A stretch of DNA of 64,000 nt, taken from positions 29,379 to 93,378 of the forward strand of contig JAEWPB010000020.1 in NCBI GenBank assembly GCA_023399465.1, given 5' to 3'. The notes under the pieces were generated by a model. The model saw only the letters and a list, made by a program, of their open reading frames with translations. It was not told the origin of the DNA and made no database searches. Positions 25,901-33,957 of the stretch are shown here, one piece after another (the stretch's first letter is position 1; each line of letters opens with the position of its first letter). Source of the stretch: Pseudomonadota bacterium (GTDB lineage: Bacteria; Pseudomonadota; Alphaproteobacteria; Rhizobiales; Rhizobiaceae). The translations under genes and the position numbers were made by a program.

Positions 25901-26742
25901 GTCGGCTGGCGCTCGGCGCCGGGCGCCGAAACGGCAAAACCGGTGGCATTGATCACCACATCCGGTGAGGCTTCGGAAAAGATCGACGTCAGGGTTCCGA
26001 CCGAGACCGCGTCCTTGAGGCTGGCGACGAATACCGGCAGCGGCCGCAGGCCCTCCGCGGCAAGGGCAGCGCACAGGGCTTCAACCGGTCTGGTTTCACC
26101 GCTCTGCACCAGCGCCCGGTAGAAGCAGATGGCCGCGACCGGTGCGATCGCCGGCGAAGACGCACGCTGCTCCCATTCCGCAAGCCCGATCACGCCGCTC
26201 CCCGGCCACCAGATCCCGGCCTTCAGCAGGGGCACGGCCGGTTCCGGGCGCTCGCCACAGTCAAGCATCGCCCTGGCATAGGCCAGGAAGGTGCGGGAAT
26301 TGGCCTGACCGCCCTCGATAAGGTAGCTCCACAGCGCGTTGAGATCCGCTTCGGCGACATTGGAGAAAGGGGCAAGCCCCGCATCCGGCTTGTCGTCGCC
26401 GGGCAGCACGGCAATCTTCATGCCGCCGCGCTGGGCGGCCGCATGAAGGGCTTCGAGCGCGTAGTGGAAATAGCTGGCGCCACCGAGCGCGCGGACGATG
26501 ATCAGCCGCGCATGACGCGCGGTGCGCTCGATGTAGGTATCGACCGACATCGGGTGCTTCAGCGCCATCAGGCTCGCCAGTCTCAGGGAAACGGCTCCGG
26601 GCTCAAGCGCGTGCGCGGCGGCGATGGCCGCAAGCTCGGTATCGGCGGCCGAGAGAAACAGGACGTCGCCGGGCGTCTGGCCGAGGTCGATGGCCTCGTC
26701 GCCATCGGCAATCGAACCTTTCTGGGCGAGCAAAAGATGCAT
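22969..26742 (-). CDS. cobN: Cobaltochelatase large subunit CobN
   Basis: A 1257-residue CobN/magnesium-chelatase H-family protein, normal length for the late-inserting cobaltochelatase. It works with CobS and CobT (absent from the window) to put cobalt into hydrogenobyrinate a,c-diamide using ATP. Recognisable conserved blocks are LIMANYPNRDGRLGNGVGLD, HMGKHGNLEWLPGKALAL and FVNPKWIAGVMRHGYKGAFE-type sequence near the C-terminus. The ATG at 26742 (MHLLLAQKGSIAD) is the likely start; the frame extends 11 codons upstream. It lies between cobW and cobO in one operon. Its presence is the main evidence for an aerobic, cobalt-late route. Confidence 0.96.
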   Translation of the reverse strand: MHLLLAQKGSIADGDEAIDLGQTPGDVLFLSAADTELAAIAAAHALEPGAVSLRLASLMALKHPMSVDTYIERTARHARLIIVRALGGASYFHYALEALHAAAQRGGMKIAVLPGDDKPDAGLAPFSNVAEADLNALWSYLIEGGQANSRTFLAYARAMLDCGERPEPAVPLLKAGIWWPGSGVIGLAEWEQRASSPAIAPVAAICFYRALVQSGETRPVEALCAALAAEGLRPLPVFVASLKDAVSVGTLTSIFSEASPDVVINATGFAVSAPGAERQPTVLDEGGAVVLQAIFSGSSREAWETSTQGLSARDLAMNVALPEVDGRVLSRAVSFKSAARFDELTQTNIVSHEPLDDRIRFVAQLAANWARLRRAPVGDRRVALIMANYPNRDGRLGNGVGLDTPAGTMEVLRAMAREGYAIANLPADSDALMRHLMAGPTNAENHDREIRETISLNQYNAFFKTLPERIQGEVTARWGRPETDPFFIDGRFALPLSRFGEVLVCIQPARGYNIDPKETYHSPDLVPPHGYLAFYAYLRTVYGAHAIVHMGKHGNLEWLPGKALALSENCYPEAVFGPLPHLYPFIVNDPGEGTQAKRRTSAVIIDHLTPPLTRAESYGPLKDLEALVDEYYEAAGGDPRRLRLLKKQILELVTDIGLDRDAGIATGEAEDTALAKLDAYLCDLKEMQIRDGLHIFGLAPEGRLLTDLVVALARVPRGLGEGGDASLQRAIAADAGLDGFDPLDCDMAAAWQGPRPELLVAVSESPWRSHGDTVERIELLAANLVEGACACPEAWPRTRAVLDEIEQRLAPSVRQSGPAEIEALLTGLAGRFVAPGPSGAPTRGRPDVLPTGRNFYSVDSRAVPTAAAYELGKKSAELLITRYVQDHGEWPTSFGLTAWGTSNMRTGGDDIAQALALIGVKPVWDNASRRVTGYEIVPPAMLRRPRVDVTLRISGFFRDAFPEQIALIDKAIRAIGQLDEDEADNPIAARMRREAAGLVAEGMDAKAASRRAGYRVFGSKPGAYGAGLQALIDEKGWERRGDLAEAYLVWGGYAYGAGEEGKAERGLFEERLRSVEAVVQNQDNREHDLLDSDDYYQFEGGMTAAIEHVSGARPAVYHNDHSRPEKPVIRSLEEEIGRVVRARVVNPKWIAGVMRHGYKGAFEIAATVDYMFAFSATTGAVRDHHFEAVYRAFVVDAEVRDFMADKNPLALKEMAERLQEAIDRGLWNPRSNSARFDLAALAEAASMATARGGIAKA

Positions 26743-26819
26743 GCGGCCTCTCCGGGAAATGCCTTGCCGCTCCATCCGACCGTGGCCGGAGGAGCGGCGA
26801 TATGTCGATCGGTCGCGGC

Positions 26820-27890
26820 TTACAGACCGGCGATCGCCGAGCGCACGGCAGCCTCATCCATGTCATGCAGGCCGATCACGACCAGCCGGGTGGCGCGGGT
26901 CTCCCCCGGCGCCCAGGCACGGTCGAAATAGTGATCGATGCGGCTGCCTACGGCCTGGACGACGAGGCGCATCGGCTTGCCCGGCACATCGGCAAAGCCC
27001 TTGAGGCGCAGGATGTCGTTGGCCTCGATGACCGCCTTCAGCCCGTCCACGAAGGCCGCGGGGTCGCCGACCGCGCCATGCTCGATAACGAAGCTGTCGA
27101 ATTCGTCATGGTCGTGGTGATGGTCGTGCGGCTCGCCGCTCTCGTGCAGCGCCTCATGTTCCCGCTCGTGGTGGGATTTTCGGTTGTCGATATCGCCTTC
27201 GGTGCCGATTCCGAGCCCGAGCAGCACGGCAGCCGAAACCTCGCCGTTTCGGGCCTCGATCATCGCCGGCCGGCGGTCGATCCGCGACGCCACTTCCGCC
27301 TTCACCCGGCTCATGCCATCGGCATCGAGAAGGTCAGACTTGTTGAGCACGATCAGGTCGGCGCAGGTAAGCTGGTCCTCGAAGAGCTCTTCCAGCGGGC
27401 TTTCGTGGTCGAGGCTTTCGTCCCCGGCGCGCGCTGCCTCCACCCTGTCATGATCGTCGGCAAAGCGGCCGGCCGCGACAGCGGCGCTGTCGACGACAGT
27501 GACCACGCCGTCGACCGTCACCTGGGTACGAATGTCAGGCCAGTTGAAGGCGGCGACAAGCGGCTGCGGCAATGCCAGCCCCGAGGTTTCGATGACGATG
27601 TGATCGGGGCGGTTGTGCCTTTCCAGAAGCTTCGTCATCGTCGGGATGAAATCGTCGGCCACCGTGCAGCAGATGCAGCCGTTGGTCAGCTCGATGATGT
27701 CGTCCTCGCTGCAGTTTTCCGCACCGCAGCCCTTCAGCACGTCGCCATCGACGCCGAGATCGCCGAATTCATTGATGATCAGCGCGATCTTCCTGCCATT
27801 GGCGTTCTCCAGAAGGTTGCGGATCATCGTCGTCTTGCCGGCGCCGAGAAAGCCGGTGATGACGGTTGCGGGGATCTTTCCCTGCATCAT
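26820..27890 (-). CDS. cobW: CobW-family GTP-binding metallochaperone
   Basis: A 356-residue G3E-family GTPase. The P-loop GFLGAGKT is at residues 13-20, and the metal-binding C-x-C-C motif is in NGCICCTV (Cys-72, Cys-74, Cys-75). A NKSDLLDADG motif gives guanine specificity. A His/Glu/Asp-rich insert (HHEREHEALHESG, then EPHDHHHDHDEFD) precedes the C-terminal CobW domain. It is thought to deliver cobalt to the CobNST chelatase. It sits between cobP and cobN with short gaps, in the operon headed by the cobalamin riboswitch. Confidence 0.94.
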   Translation of the reverse strand: MMQGKIPATVITGFLGAGKTTMIRNLLENANGRKIALIINEFGDLGVDGDVLKGCGAENCSEDDIIELTNGCICCTVADDFIPTMTKLLERHNRPDHIVIETSGLALPQPLVAAFNWPDIRTQVTVDGVVTVVDSAAVAAGRFADDHDRVEAARAGDESLDHESPLEELFEDQLTCADLIVLNKSDLLDADGMSRVKAEVASRIDRRPAMIEARNGEVSAAVLLGLGIGTEGDIDNRKSHHEREHEALHESGEPHDHHHDHDEFDSFVIEHGAVGDPAAFVDGLKAVIEANDILRLKGFADVPGKPMRLVVQAVGSRIDHYFDRAWAPGETRATRLVVIGLHDMDEAAVRSAIAGL

Positions 27891-27894
27891 GGGT

Positions 27895-28419
27895 TCAACC
27901 CTTCATTTTCAACGGCAGACCGGCCGCGATGAAATAGACTTCCGCGACCGTGGCGGCTACGAGCTGGTGAAGCCGGCCGGCATGATCGCGAAACTCACGC
28001 GCCATGCGGTGTTCGGGAACGATCCCGAGACCGACTTCATTGGAGACGAGAACGAGCCGGGCCGAGGCGCGCGGCAGCCAGTCGGCAAGTGCCTGTGCTT
28101 CGGTGGCAATGTCCCGTCCATCCATCATCAGGTTGGTGACCCACAGCGTCAGGCAGTCGACCAGGATCGCCCGGTCGGGGGCATCGATACGCTGCAAGGT
28201 CCCGACGAGATCGAGCGGCTCCTCATGCGTCGTCCAGCCATCGCCGCGATCGGCCTGGTGACGGGAAATGCGATCGCGCATTTCCTCATCAAAGGCCCGG
28301 CCGGTCGCCACATAGTGCCGTTCGAGACCCGAGGCGCGCACCAGCGCCTCGGAGAAACCGGACTTTCCCGAACGCGCGCCGCCCAGAACGAGGACGGCAC
28401 CGGGAGTTACACTGCTCAT
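27895..28419 (-). CDS. cobP: Adenosylcobinamide kinase/guanylyltransferase
   Basis: A 174-residue bifunctional enzyme (CobU in Salmonella). It has the P-loop LGGARSGKS near residues 12-20 and the following RHYVATGRAFDEEM. It phosphorylates adenosylcobinamide and then attaches GMP, ready for addition of the lower base. The frame is open far upstream, but the ATG at 28419 (MSSVTPGAVLVLGG) overlaps the cbtA stop by ATGA and is the right start. It is four bases from cobW downstream. Confidence 0.93.
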   Translation of the reverse strand: MSSVTPGAVLVLGGARSGKSGFSEALVRASGLERHYVATGRAFDEEMRDRISRHQADRGDGWTTHEEPLDLVGTLQRIDAPDRAILVDCLTLWVTNLMMDGRDIATEAQALADWLPRASARLVLVSNEVGLGIVPEHRMAREFRDHAGRLHQLVAATVAEVYFIAAGLPLKMKG

Positions 28420-29183
28420 CGGGAGGTCCTTGCCATTCGTTCGTTGAGCAAGCCGAGGGCGAAGCCCAGCACCACCCAGAAGAACAGCGCGGTCACGAGC
28501 GCTGCCACCGCGAACTCGGCGGCAAGCAATGCCGGCACGTTGCTGTCGATGCTGTCGGGCTGGGGCGCTCCCCAGACCTGCGGCGCGGCGATCAGGGCGA
28601 TACCGGCGATCTTTGCCGGAAGTTCCTTGCGCAATGCCAGCAGGTAGATGCCGGCGGCGGAAAGAACGACCGCGAAGAACCACCAGACCTGGCGGACGCC
28701 AAGATCGGCGGCCGGGAACCCCGGAAGTTCCGGCGGCAGGCCGGCAGCAGGCAGGAAATGAACGGCAAGCCAGCCGGCCGCCCCCCAGAGCACACCATTC
28801 GCGGCGGTGACGGGATTGCCCGAGAGCAGGCTCACCGCCGCCAGCAGCAGGCCGAAGCCGGCACCGATGACCAGATTGGCGGCAAGCGTGCCGGAAAAGC
28901 GGCTCATGCCGAACAGCAGTCCGCCGTCCTCCTCCGCATCGCCCGCCACCGTCGGATGGTCATGGGCGTAGGCGGGGGTGACGATGTAGAGCGAGGCCGC
29001 CAGCGGGCCGAAGGTCGAATAGCCGGAAGCCGCACCATGGGAATGGTCGCTCGCGGGTGCATCACCCTCGAATTCCTCGGCATGGAGAATGAGCGGCACG
29101 ACCCGCCACTGCTGCGCCGCAGTCATGAGCACGCCAGCGACCAGCCCGGCCACGAGAGCAGCCAGAATATGTCTGATAACCAT
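28416..29183 (-). CDS. cbtA: CbtA family cobalt transporter subunit
   Basis: A 255-residue membrane protein of the CbtA family, with an N-terminal membrane segment (AALVAGLVAGVLMTAAQQ) and about five in all. CbtA was predicted as a B12-regulated cobalt transporter from its pairing with CbtB and its place behind cobalamin riboswitches. Both hold here: cbtB is 18 bases upstream and the riboswitch precedes it. The protein has an exposed His/Asp-rich loop (ASDHSHGAASG, then AYAHDH). The family call is good; transport of cobalt is a family prediction. Confidence 0.9.
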   Translation of the reverse strand: MVIRHILAALVAGLVAGVLMTAAQQWRVVPLILHAEEFEGDAPASDHSHGAASGYSTFGPLAASLYIVTPAYAHDHPTVAGDAEEDGGLLFGMSRFSGTLAANLVIGAGFGLLLAAVSLLSGNPVTAANGVLWGAAGWLAVHFLPAAGLPPELPGFPAADLGVRQVWWFFAVVLSAAGIYLLALRKELPAKIAGIALIAAPQVWGAPQPDSIDSNVPALLAAEFAVAALVTALFFWVVLGFALGLLNERMARTSR

Positions 29184-29201
29184 TTCGATATCCCCTTGAG
29201 G

Positions 29202-29381
29202 TCAGTGGCAGGGGAAGCCGAATGCGTGACGGGTATCGTGCGCGGTATCGTGCAGCACTGCCGAATTGGCAAGGCCGGCGCCGAATACCAGGAACGAACC
29301 GAGAAGCAGGGCAATCAGACCGGCAACGAGCCGGTCGCTTGCCGAGAGGACAAGAGACGAAGAAACAGTACTATGAGCCAT
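29202..29381 (-). CDS. cbtB: CbtB family cobalt transporter small subunit
   Basis: A 59-residue protein with one membrane helix (LVAGLIALLLGSFLVFGAGL) and a C-terminal His-rich tail HDTAHDTRHAFGFPCH, which is the CbtB signature and likely metal site. The ATG at 29381 (MAHSTVSS) follows a GGAGGT ribosome site; the frame extends 21 codons further into the riboswitch expression region, which is not coding. It is the first gene of the cbtB-cbtA-cobP-cobW-cobN-cobO operon. Confidence 0.9.
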   Translation of the reverse strand: MAHSTVSSSLVLSASDRLVAGLIALLLGSFLVFGAGLANSAVLHDTAHDTRHAFGFPCH

Positions 29382-29446
29382 GACAACCTCCGTGCTGGCC
29401 GTATGGGGAAACCTCCCCAAGGGGTTCGGGCGTATGCCCGGCACGC

Positions 29447-29790
29447 ATGGCAGGTTTCCTGGCTCGCGGTTTTCAGGCGCAATGCGCCAACGGCTCTCCC
29501 TCGCCTTCCCGGAGAATAAAAGGCTTCACGAAAGGGCGGACGATTCGTAGACATAGAGGCGTCCAGCCCCGGCAGATCGTGAAGCCACTCCAGTGGCTTT
29601 TCCGGTCCTCGAACCGCCGATGCCCGCCTGCCCCATGCAGACTGTCGACAACGACGCACGCAAACCGGATGGAAGACCCTGACCACTCTACAGTCGCGGG
29701 GTCGGCTGTGATGAGAGCGCCCTGTATGGGTCCGCCCCTTCACATTCCCTTTTACTCCCGTAACGCTCGCGCGGTCCGGGAACCATTCGT
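29447..29790 (-). promoter_or_regulatory. Cobalamin riboswitch upstream of cbtB
   Basis: Read on the minus strand, the element starts with GGTTCCC (29784-29778), then AAAAGGGAATGTGAAGGGG and CCCCGCGACTGTAGAG. Next come the B12 box GCCACTG (complement of 29591-29597), CGGGAAGGCG, and the closing AGCCAGGAAACCTGCC (29464-29449). These occur in the order of the cobalamin aptamer. About 340 bases is long for the class; most of the extra length lies between the ACTGTAG part and the B12 box and in the arm after the box. A CCCC/GGGG hairpin near 29405-29422 lies just before the cbtB ribosome site and could hide it. Coenzyme B12 would thus repress the whole cbtB-cobO operon. Confidence 0.93.
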
Positions 29791-29989
29791 GAGGTCATGT
29801 TAGCGGTCCGCCGGAGTAAAAGTCAATTGCGAGGGACGAACGATGCCGCTCCCCTCACCGGGGATGCGGATTATCCACACCTGCGCGCCCCCCTATAAAC
29901 CGGCGCATTTTCTGATATACGCCCCCTACCGAGAGGTTTTGAAGGCCTCCACACACTAGGAACCATCCTCTGTTGACAAGTGCATCTCC
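29791..29989. other. Gap between the riboswitch and the desaturase gene
   Basis: About 200 bases that must hold divergent promoters for the riboswitch transcript (minus) and the desaturase (plus). A single exact DnaA-box sequence TTATCCACA is at 29871-29879. No gene is seen. Confidence 0.5.
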
Positions 29990-31012
29990 ATGAGCGCCGC
30001 CACCCGTCTTTGGGTCTCGCGGATGAACCCTTACAAAAAACCCGACGATAGAAGAGCAGTTTTCGAAATTGCGGCCACCATCATCCCGTTCGTCGCGCTA
30101 TGGCTTGCGACCTGGGCATTGCTGGAAGTCAATCTCCTGCTCGCTCTTCTGACTGCGATTCTGGCGGCCGGATTGATGGTCCGCATGTTCATCATTCAGC
30201 ACGATTGCGGTCACGGCTCGCTGTTGACGTCAAAGGAAGCCAACGATTGGCTTGGGCGCGCAATCGGCGTTCTGACCCTTACGCCCTACGACTACTGGCG
30301 CCATTCGCATGCGCTCCATCATGCAAGCTCCGGCAATCTCGACAAGCGCGGCTTCGGAGACATCGATACGCTGACCGTCGACGAATACATGGCACTGCCG
30401 CGCATGGGGCGCCTGCGCTACCGGCTCTACCGCCATCCGTTGGTGATGTTCGGAATCGGACCGACCTATCTCTTTGTTATCCAGCACCGCTGGCCGGTCG
30501 GCGCAATGAACAAGGGCCACATCCCCTGGGTCAGCACTCTGGCGACGAATGCCGGCATTGTCGCACTCTACGGCCTGCTGATCTACGTTTTCGGCCTGAA
30601 GGCCTTTCTGATGGTCCAGGTACCAATTGTGGTGATCGGCGCATCGATCGGCGTTTGGCTGTTCTATGTGCAGCATCAGTTCGAACATGCGCATTGGGAA
30701 CGAGCCGATGAATGGCAGCGCGACAATGCCGCCCTCCACGGCAGCTCGTTCTACGACCTGCCGCGACCGCTGATGTGGCTGACGGGCAATATCGGTATCC
30801 ATCACGTGCACCATCTGTCCAGCCGCATCCCGTTCCACCGGCTGCCGCAAATCCTCAAGGATTACCCGGAACTGAAGGAAATCGGACGCCTGACGTTCTG
30901 GCAAAGCCTGAAATGCGTGCCGCTGACGCTGTGGGACGAACAGGCCAAACGACTGATATCGTTCCGCGAGGCAAAAAATCGCCAACCAGCGCCGCCGTTC
31001 GCTGCGGCCTAG
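29990..31012 (+). CDS. Membrane fatty acid desaturase
   Basis: A 340-residue integral membrane desaturase. The three histidine boxes of the di-iron centre are present: HDCGHG at residues 71-76, HSHALHH at 105-111 and HHVHH near residue 270. Four or so membrane segments lie between them. It resembles the bacterial omega-6/omega-3 (DesA-like) group, which inserts a double bond into acyl chains of membrane lipids using oxygen. A second ATG at 30023 (MNPYKKPDD) could be the start. It is a single gene followed by a strong hairpin; no electron donor gene is adjacent, so it relies on a general ferredoxin. Confidence 0.9.
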   Translation: MSAATRLWVSRMNPYKKPDDRRAVFEIAATIIPFVALWLATWALLEVNLLLALLTAILAAGLMVRMFIIQHDCGHGSLLTSKEANDWLGRAIGVLTLTPYDYWRHSHALHHASSGNLDKRGFGDIDTLTVDEYMALPRMGRLRYRLYRHPLVMFGIGPTYLFVIQHRWPVGAMNKGHIPWVSTLATNAGIVALYGLLIYVFGLKAFLMVQVPIVVIGASIGVWLFYVQHQFEHAHWERADEWQRDNAALHGSSFYDLPRPLMWLTGNIGIHHVHHLSSRIPFHRLPQILKDYPELKEIGRLTFWQSLKCVPLTLWDEQAKRLISFREAKNRQPAPPFAAA

Positions 31013-31029
31013 AGTAGACAGGGCATCCT

Positions 31030-31078
31030 GGAACAAAGAGACCAGCACGGTTGCCGTCCTGGTCTCTCCTGCTGTTCC
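31030..31078 (+). terminator. Hairpin after the desaturase gene
   Basis: AGAGACCAG (31037-31045) pairs with CTGGTCTCT (31059-31067). The stem is continued outward by GGAACA/TGTTCC. It lies 17 bases after the desaturase stop and between convergent genes. No clear T-run follows. Confidence 0.65.
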
Positions 31079-31200
31079 GGGCGAAGCCCGTGACCGCCCT
31101 CGCCTGTATGGCCTCAGCGGGTCGGCGCATGCATCAATCCGGGGGCGGCCTGAAGGCGGAGATAGCGGTTTCCCCATTGTTTTCGGCGTCGCTGGCTGAC

Positions 31201-32031
31201 CTAACCGATCGCAGTGACGACATAGGCCCTGCTCCTGCCCTCGATCTGACCGGCTCCGAACCGCTGCTCGAGCGCCGCGCCCACATGCCGGGTTGCGGCC
31301 AGAAGTTCGCCCGACGCCGCCCGCGCCTCGATCTCGTGTCGAAGCGGCGTTCCCTGGCAGATGGCGATGGCGACATCGCCGGTAGAACCCGCCCTTGTGG
31401 GCATTTCCACAGCGTCGATTTCTACGGATCGGAAGCCGGCTGCGACTGCCGCCTCACGAATTGCAGCCTTGTCGCCATAGCCGTGCGGCGTGCGTGCGAT
31501 GAAGCGTGGCGGGTCCCGCGGGAAGAATTCCTGCAGCGCTTCGTCCACGGTTCTCGCAAAATCATTCGACGCGAGACCGTCCCAGACGCTGAAGACATAG
31601 CGCCCGCCCGGCTTCAGCACGCGACGGGCCTCGGCGTGTCCCCTCGTCTTGTCCGGATAGAACATCACCCCGAACTGGCAGACAACCACGTCGAACATCG
31701 CATCGTCGAACGGCAGCGCCAGGGCATCGGCCTGCTGCCAGGCAATTCGTCCATCCCCGCCGAGCCTCGCCCGTGCCCGATCCAGCATCGGCTGATTGAG
31801 GTCGGTGGCCACCATGCTCGCCCGCGGACCGAGCCGGGAGGCGACCGCGCGCGTCAGCACGCCGGTGCCGGCCGCCACCTCCAGCAGCGTCTGCGGGCGA
31901 AGTGTTTCGATGCGGTCCGCGAGATCGCGCGCATAGGGTTCGAAAAAGATCGGGACCATGAGACGGTCATAGATATCCGGGATCGCGCCGGAGAAGACCT
32001 TGTCTTCCCTGGCATTGTCTGGCGAGGCCAT
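31201..32031 (-). CDS. Class I SAM-dependent methyltransferase (UbiE/type 11 family)
   Basis: A 276-residue soluble methyltransferase. Motif I is LLEVAAGTGVLTRAVA near residues 45-60, motif II ends VATDLNQPML, and the post-motif FDVVVCQFGVMFYPD and RVLKPGGRYVFSVWD fit the ubiE/type 11 group. The frame is open upstream across the end of cobQ, but the ATG at 32031 (MASPDNAREDKVF) is the plausible start. The substrate cannot be told. It lies downstream of cobQ on the same strand with a 76-base gap, so co-transcription is possible but no cobalamin role is evident. Confidence 0.82.
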   Translation of the reverse strand: MASPDNAREDKVFSGAIPDIYDRLMVPIFFEPYARDLADRIETLRPQTLLEVAAGTGVLTRAVASRLGPRASMVATDLNQPMLDRARARLGGDGRIAWQQADALALPFDDAMFDVVVCQFGVMFYPDKTRGHAEARRVLKPGGRYVFSVWDGLASNDFARTVDEALQEFFPRDPPRFIARTPHGYGDKAAIREAAVAAGFRSVEIDAVEMPTRAGSTGDVAIAICQGTPLRHEIEARAASGELLAATRHVGAALEQRFGAGQIEGRSRAYVVTAIG

Positions 32032-32107
32032 GGTGCTCCTCCCTTCGACAACCGAAGCTGAAGGAAGATTACACCCACCGAAACCGCGACAAAAGACGCC
32101 CCGAATG

Positions 32108-33571
32108 TCAGCCGCCAGCGATGAGGCGGTCGAGCCAGCGCTTGTCGAGAACATCTTCGAGTTCGGCGGCGATCGCGTCCAGCGCGTAGTCGACGCTCTG
32201 GCGATAGTTGCCCCGGCCTCCCTCGATGCCGAAGCTGCCGAGCAGCGCCGCCCGATAGGCGTCGCTGGCAAAGAGCCCGTGCAGATAGGTGCCGAGGACC
32301 CGCCCGCTGGCGGAGACGGCACCATCCGGGCGTCCGTCGATCAACACCGCCGGGCGGTCGCAATCGGGGCCGCTGGTGACGCCGAGATGGATTTCATAGC
32401 CCGAAAGTTCGACACCGTATTCGGTCGACCGGGCACTGCTGTTGCGCACCGTCTTTTCCGGGGCCATTTCGGTCTCGACATCGAGGAGGCCGAGCCCCGG
32501 CGCCTCGCGCACACCACCTTCCAGCCCCAGCGGATCACGAACGGTCCGCCCCAGCATCTGGTAGCCGCCGCAGATACCGATGACACGGCCGCCGCGGCGG
32601 ACGTGGGCAGCGATATCGCGGTCCCAGCCCTGCTGCCGGAGATCTTCGAGGTCGCCGATGGTCGACTTGGAACCGGGAATGACGATCAGGCCGCAATCGG
32701 CGGGAATGGCCTCACCCGCCCGGACATGGACGAGTTCGACATCGGGTTCGGCGGCAAGCGGATCGAGATCATCGAAATTGGCGATGCGCGACAGTACCGG
32801 GACCGCGACCTTGAGCGCTCCGGCGGTGTTCCGGCGGGAAAGGCGCTCGAGCACGACGGAATCTTCTGCCGGCAGGCGCGCGGCCGCCTTCAGCCACGGC
32901 ACCACGCCGAAGCAGGGCCAGCCGGTGAAGCTGCCGATGGCCGAAATACCGTCATCGAACAGCGAAACGTCGCCGCGGAACTTGTTGATGATGTAACCGG
33001 CGATCATCTTTCGGTCGCCTTCGGGAAGGATCGCATGGGTGCCGACGAGCGAGGCGATGACGCCGCCGCGGTCAATGTCGCCGACCAGTACGACCGGCAC
33101 GTCGGCGCGCGTGGCAAATCCCATGTTGGCGATGTCGCCGGCGCGCAGGTTGATTTCGGCAGGCGACCCCGCGCCCTCGACGATGACGAGATCCGCCCCC
33201 GAGCCGACGATCTCGAAGCTCTCGAGCACGGCATCGAGCAAGCGGGGCTTCAGGCGCTGGTAGTCGCGCCCTCTCGCCTCGCCCACGACCTTCCCCTGCA
33301 GCACGATCTGGCTGCCGACGTTCGACTGCGGCTTGAGCAGAACCGGGTTCATGTGCACCGAGGACGGAACCCGCGACGCCCATGCCTGCAGCCATTGCGC
33401 CCGGCCGATCTCTCCGCCGTCATCGGCGACCGCGGCATTGTTCGACATGTTCTGCGGCTTGAACGGGCGCACCGAAAGGCCGCGATTGGCCGCGAGCCGG
33501 CAGAGCCCGGCGACGAGTACCGTTTTTCCGACATCCGAGCCGGTACCCTGCAGCATGATCGCCCGCGTCAT
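32108..33571 (-). CDS. cobQ: Cobyric acid synthase
   Basis: A 487-residue amidotransferase that amidates the b, d, e and g side chains of adenosylcobyrinate a,c-diamide. The N-terminal ATP site is MLQGTGSDVGKTVLVAGLCR, followed by PFKPQNMSNNA. The glutaminase half contains VIGICGGYQMLG with the nucleophile Cys. The ATG at 33571 has GGCGAGG upstream at good spacing; a GTG two codons earlier is possible. It stands apart from both cob operons, and no riboswitch is visible upstream. Confidence 0.95.
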   Translation of the reverse strand: MTRAIMLQGTGSDVGKTVLVAGLCRLAANRGLSVRPFKPQNMSNNAAVADDGGEIGRAQWLQAWASRVPSSVHMNPVLLKPQSNVGSQIVLQGKVVGEARGRDYQRLKPRLLDAVLESFEIVGSGADLVIVEGAGSPAEINLRAGDIANMGFATRADVPVVLVGDIDRGGVIASLVGTHAILPEGDRKMIAGYIINKFRGDVSLFDDGISAIGSFTGWPCFGVVPWLKAAARLPAEDSVVLERLSRRNTAGALKVAVPVLSRIANFDDLDPLAAEPDVELVHVRAGEAIPADCGLIVIPGSKSTIGDLEDLRQQGWDRDIAAHVRRGGRVIGICGGYQMLGRTVRDPLGLEGGVREAPGLGLLDVETEMAPEKTVRNSSARSTEYGVELSGYEIHLGVTSGPDCDRPAVLIDGRPDGAVSASGRVLGTYLHGLFASDAYRAALLGSFGIEGGRGNYRQSVDYALDAIAAELEDVLDKRWLDRLIAGG

Positions 33572-33813
33572 CGGCACCTCGCCGAGTGGCCCATCGCCAC
33601 ACGAGAACCGTTACGTTGCAGTCGTTTCGCGCCAATTCGGGCTGCATCAGGCTCGATGGGCGGCGCGATGGGGAGACCGGGCTGCAACTTATTCATGGAT
33701 TTGTCCGTTTGCGACATGGAATGGCGATTCCTCCGGTTGCCGCAAGGATTGAACGGGATTATCTCCGCGTCAATTCGCACGACAATCCCTGCCGGCGGCA
33801 GGATGAGGAACTC

Positions 33814-33957
33814 ATGATCTATATCTTTAACAGGAACAACTCCGTCCAGATCGCCTGGGGCTCGAAGGCACCGAAACTCCGGACCGAGAGCCGCCTAGAG
33901 GAACTCGACCTCGGCATGGATCCGGTCAGGCTGATCCGCTCGTTCATCGCCGGCTGA
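33814..33957 (+). CDS. Possible small protein of unknown function
   Basis: A 47-codon frame starting ATG (MIYIFNRNNSVQIAWGSK) with AGGATGAGGA just upstream as a possible ribosome site. It has no membrane segment or known motif and is slightly basic. It is divergent from cobQ. It could be a real small gene or chance; the codon choice is compatible with coding but the length gives little power. Confidence 0.35.
   Translation: MIYIFNRNNSVQIAWGSKAPKLRTESRLEELDLGMDPVRLIRSFIAG

Noticed and set aside
22921..25968. A 1015-residue open frame on the plus strand opposite cobN
   Set aside because: It is antisense to a certain gene; the sequence is Arg/Ala/His-rich with no domain, as expected from the reverse of high-GC coding DNA.
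29871..29879. DnaA box TTATCCACA as a sign of a replication origin
   Set aside because: Only one exact box, no cluster, no dnaA, dnaN or parAB genes nearby.
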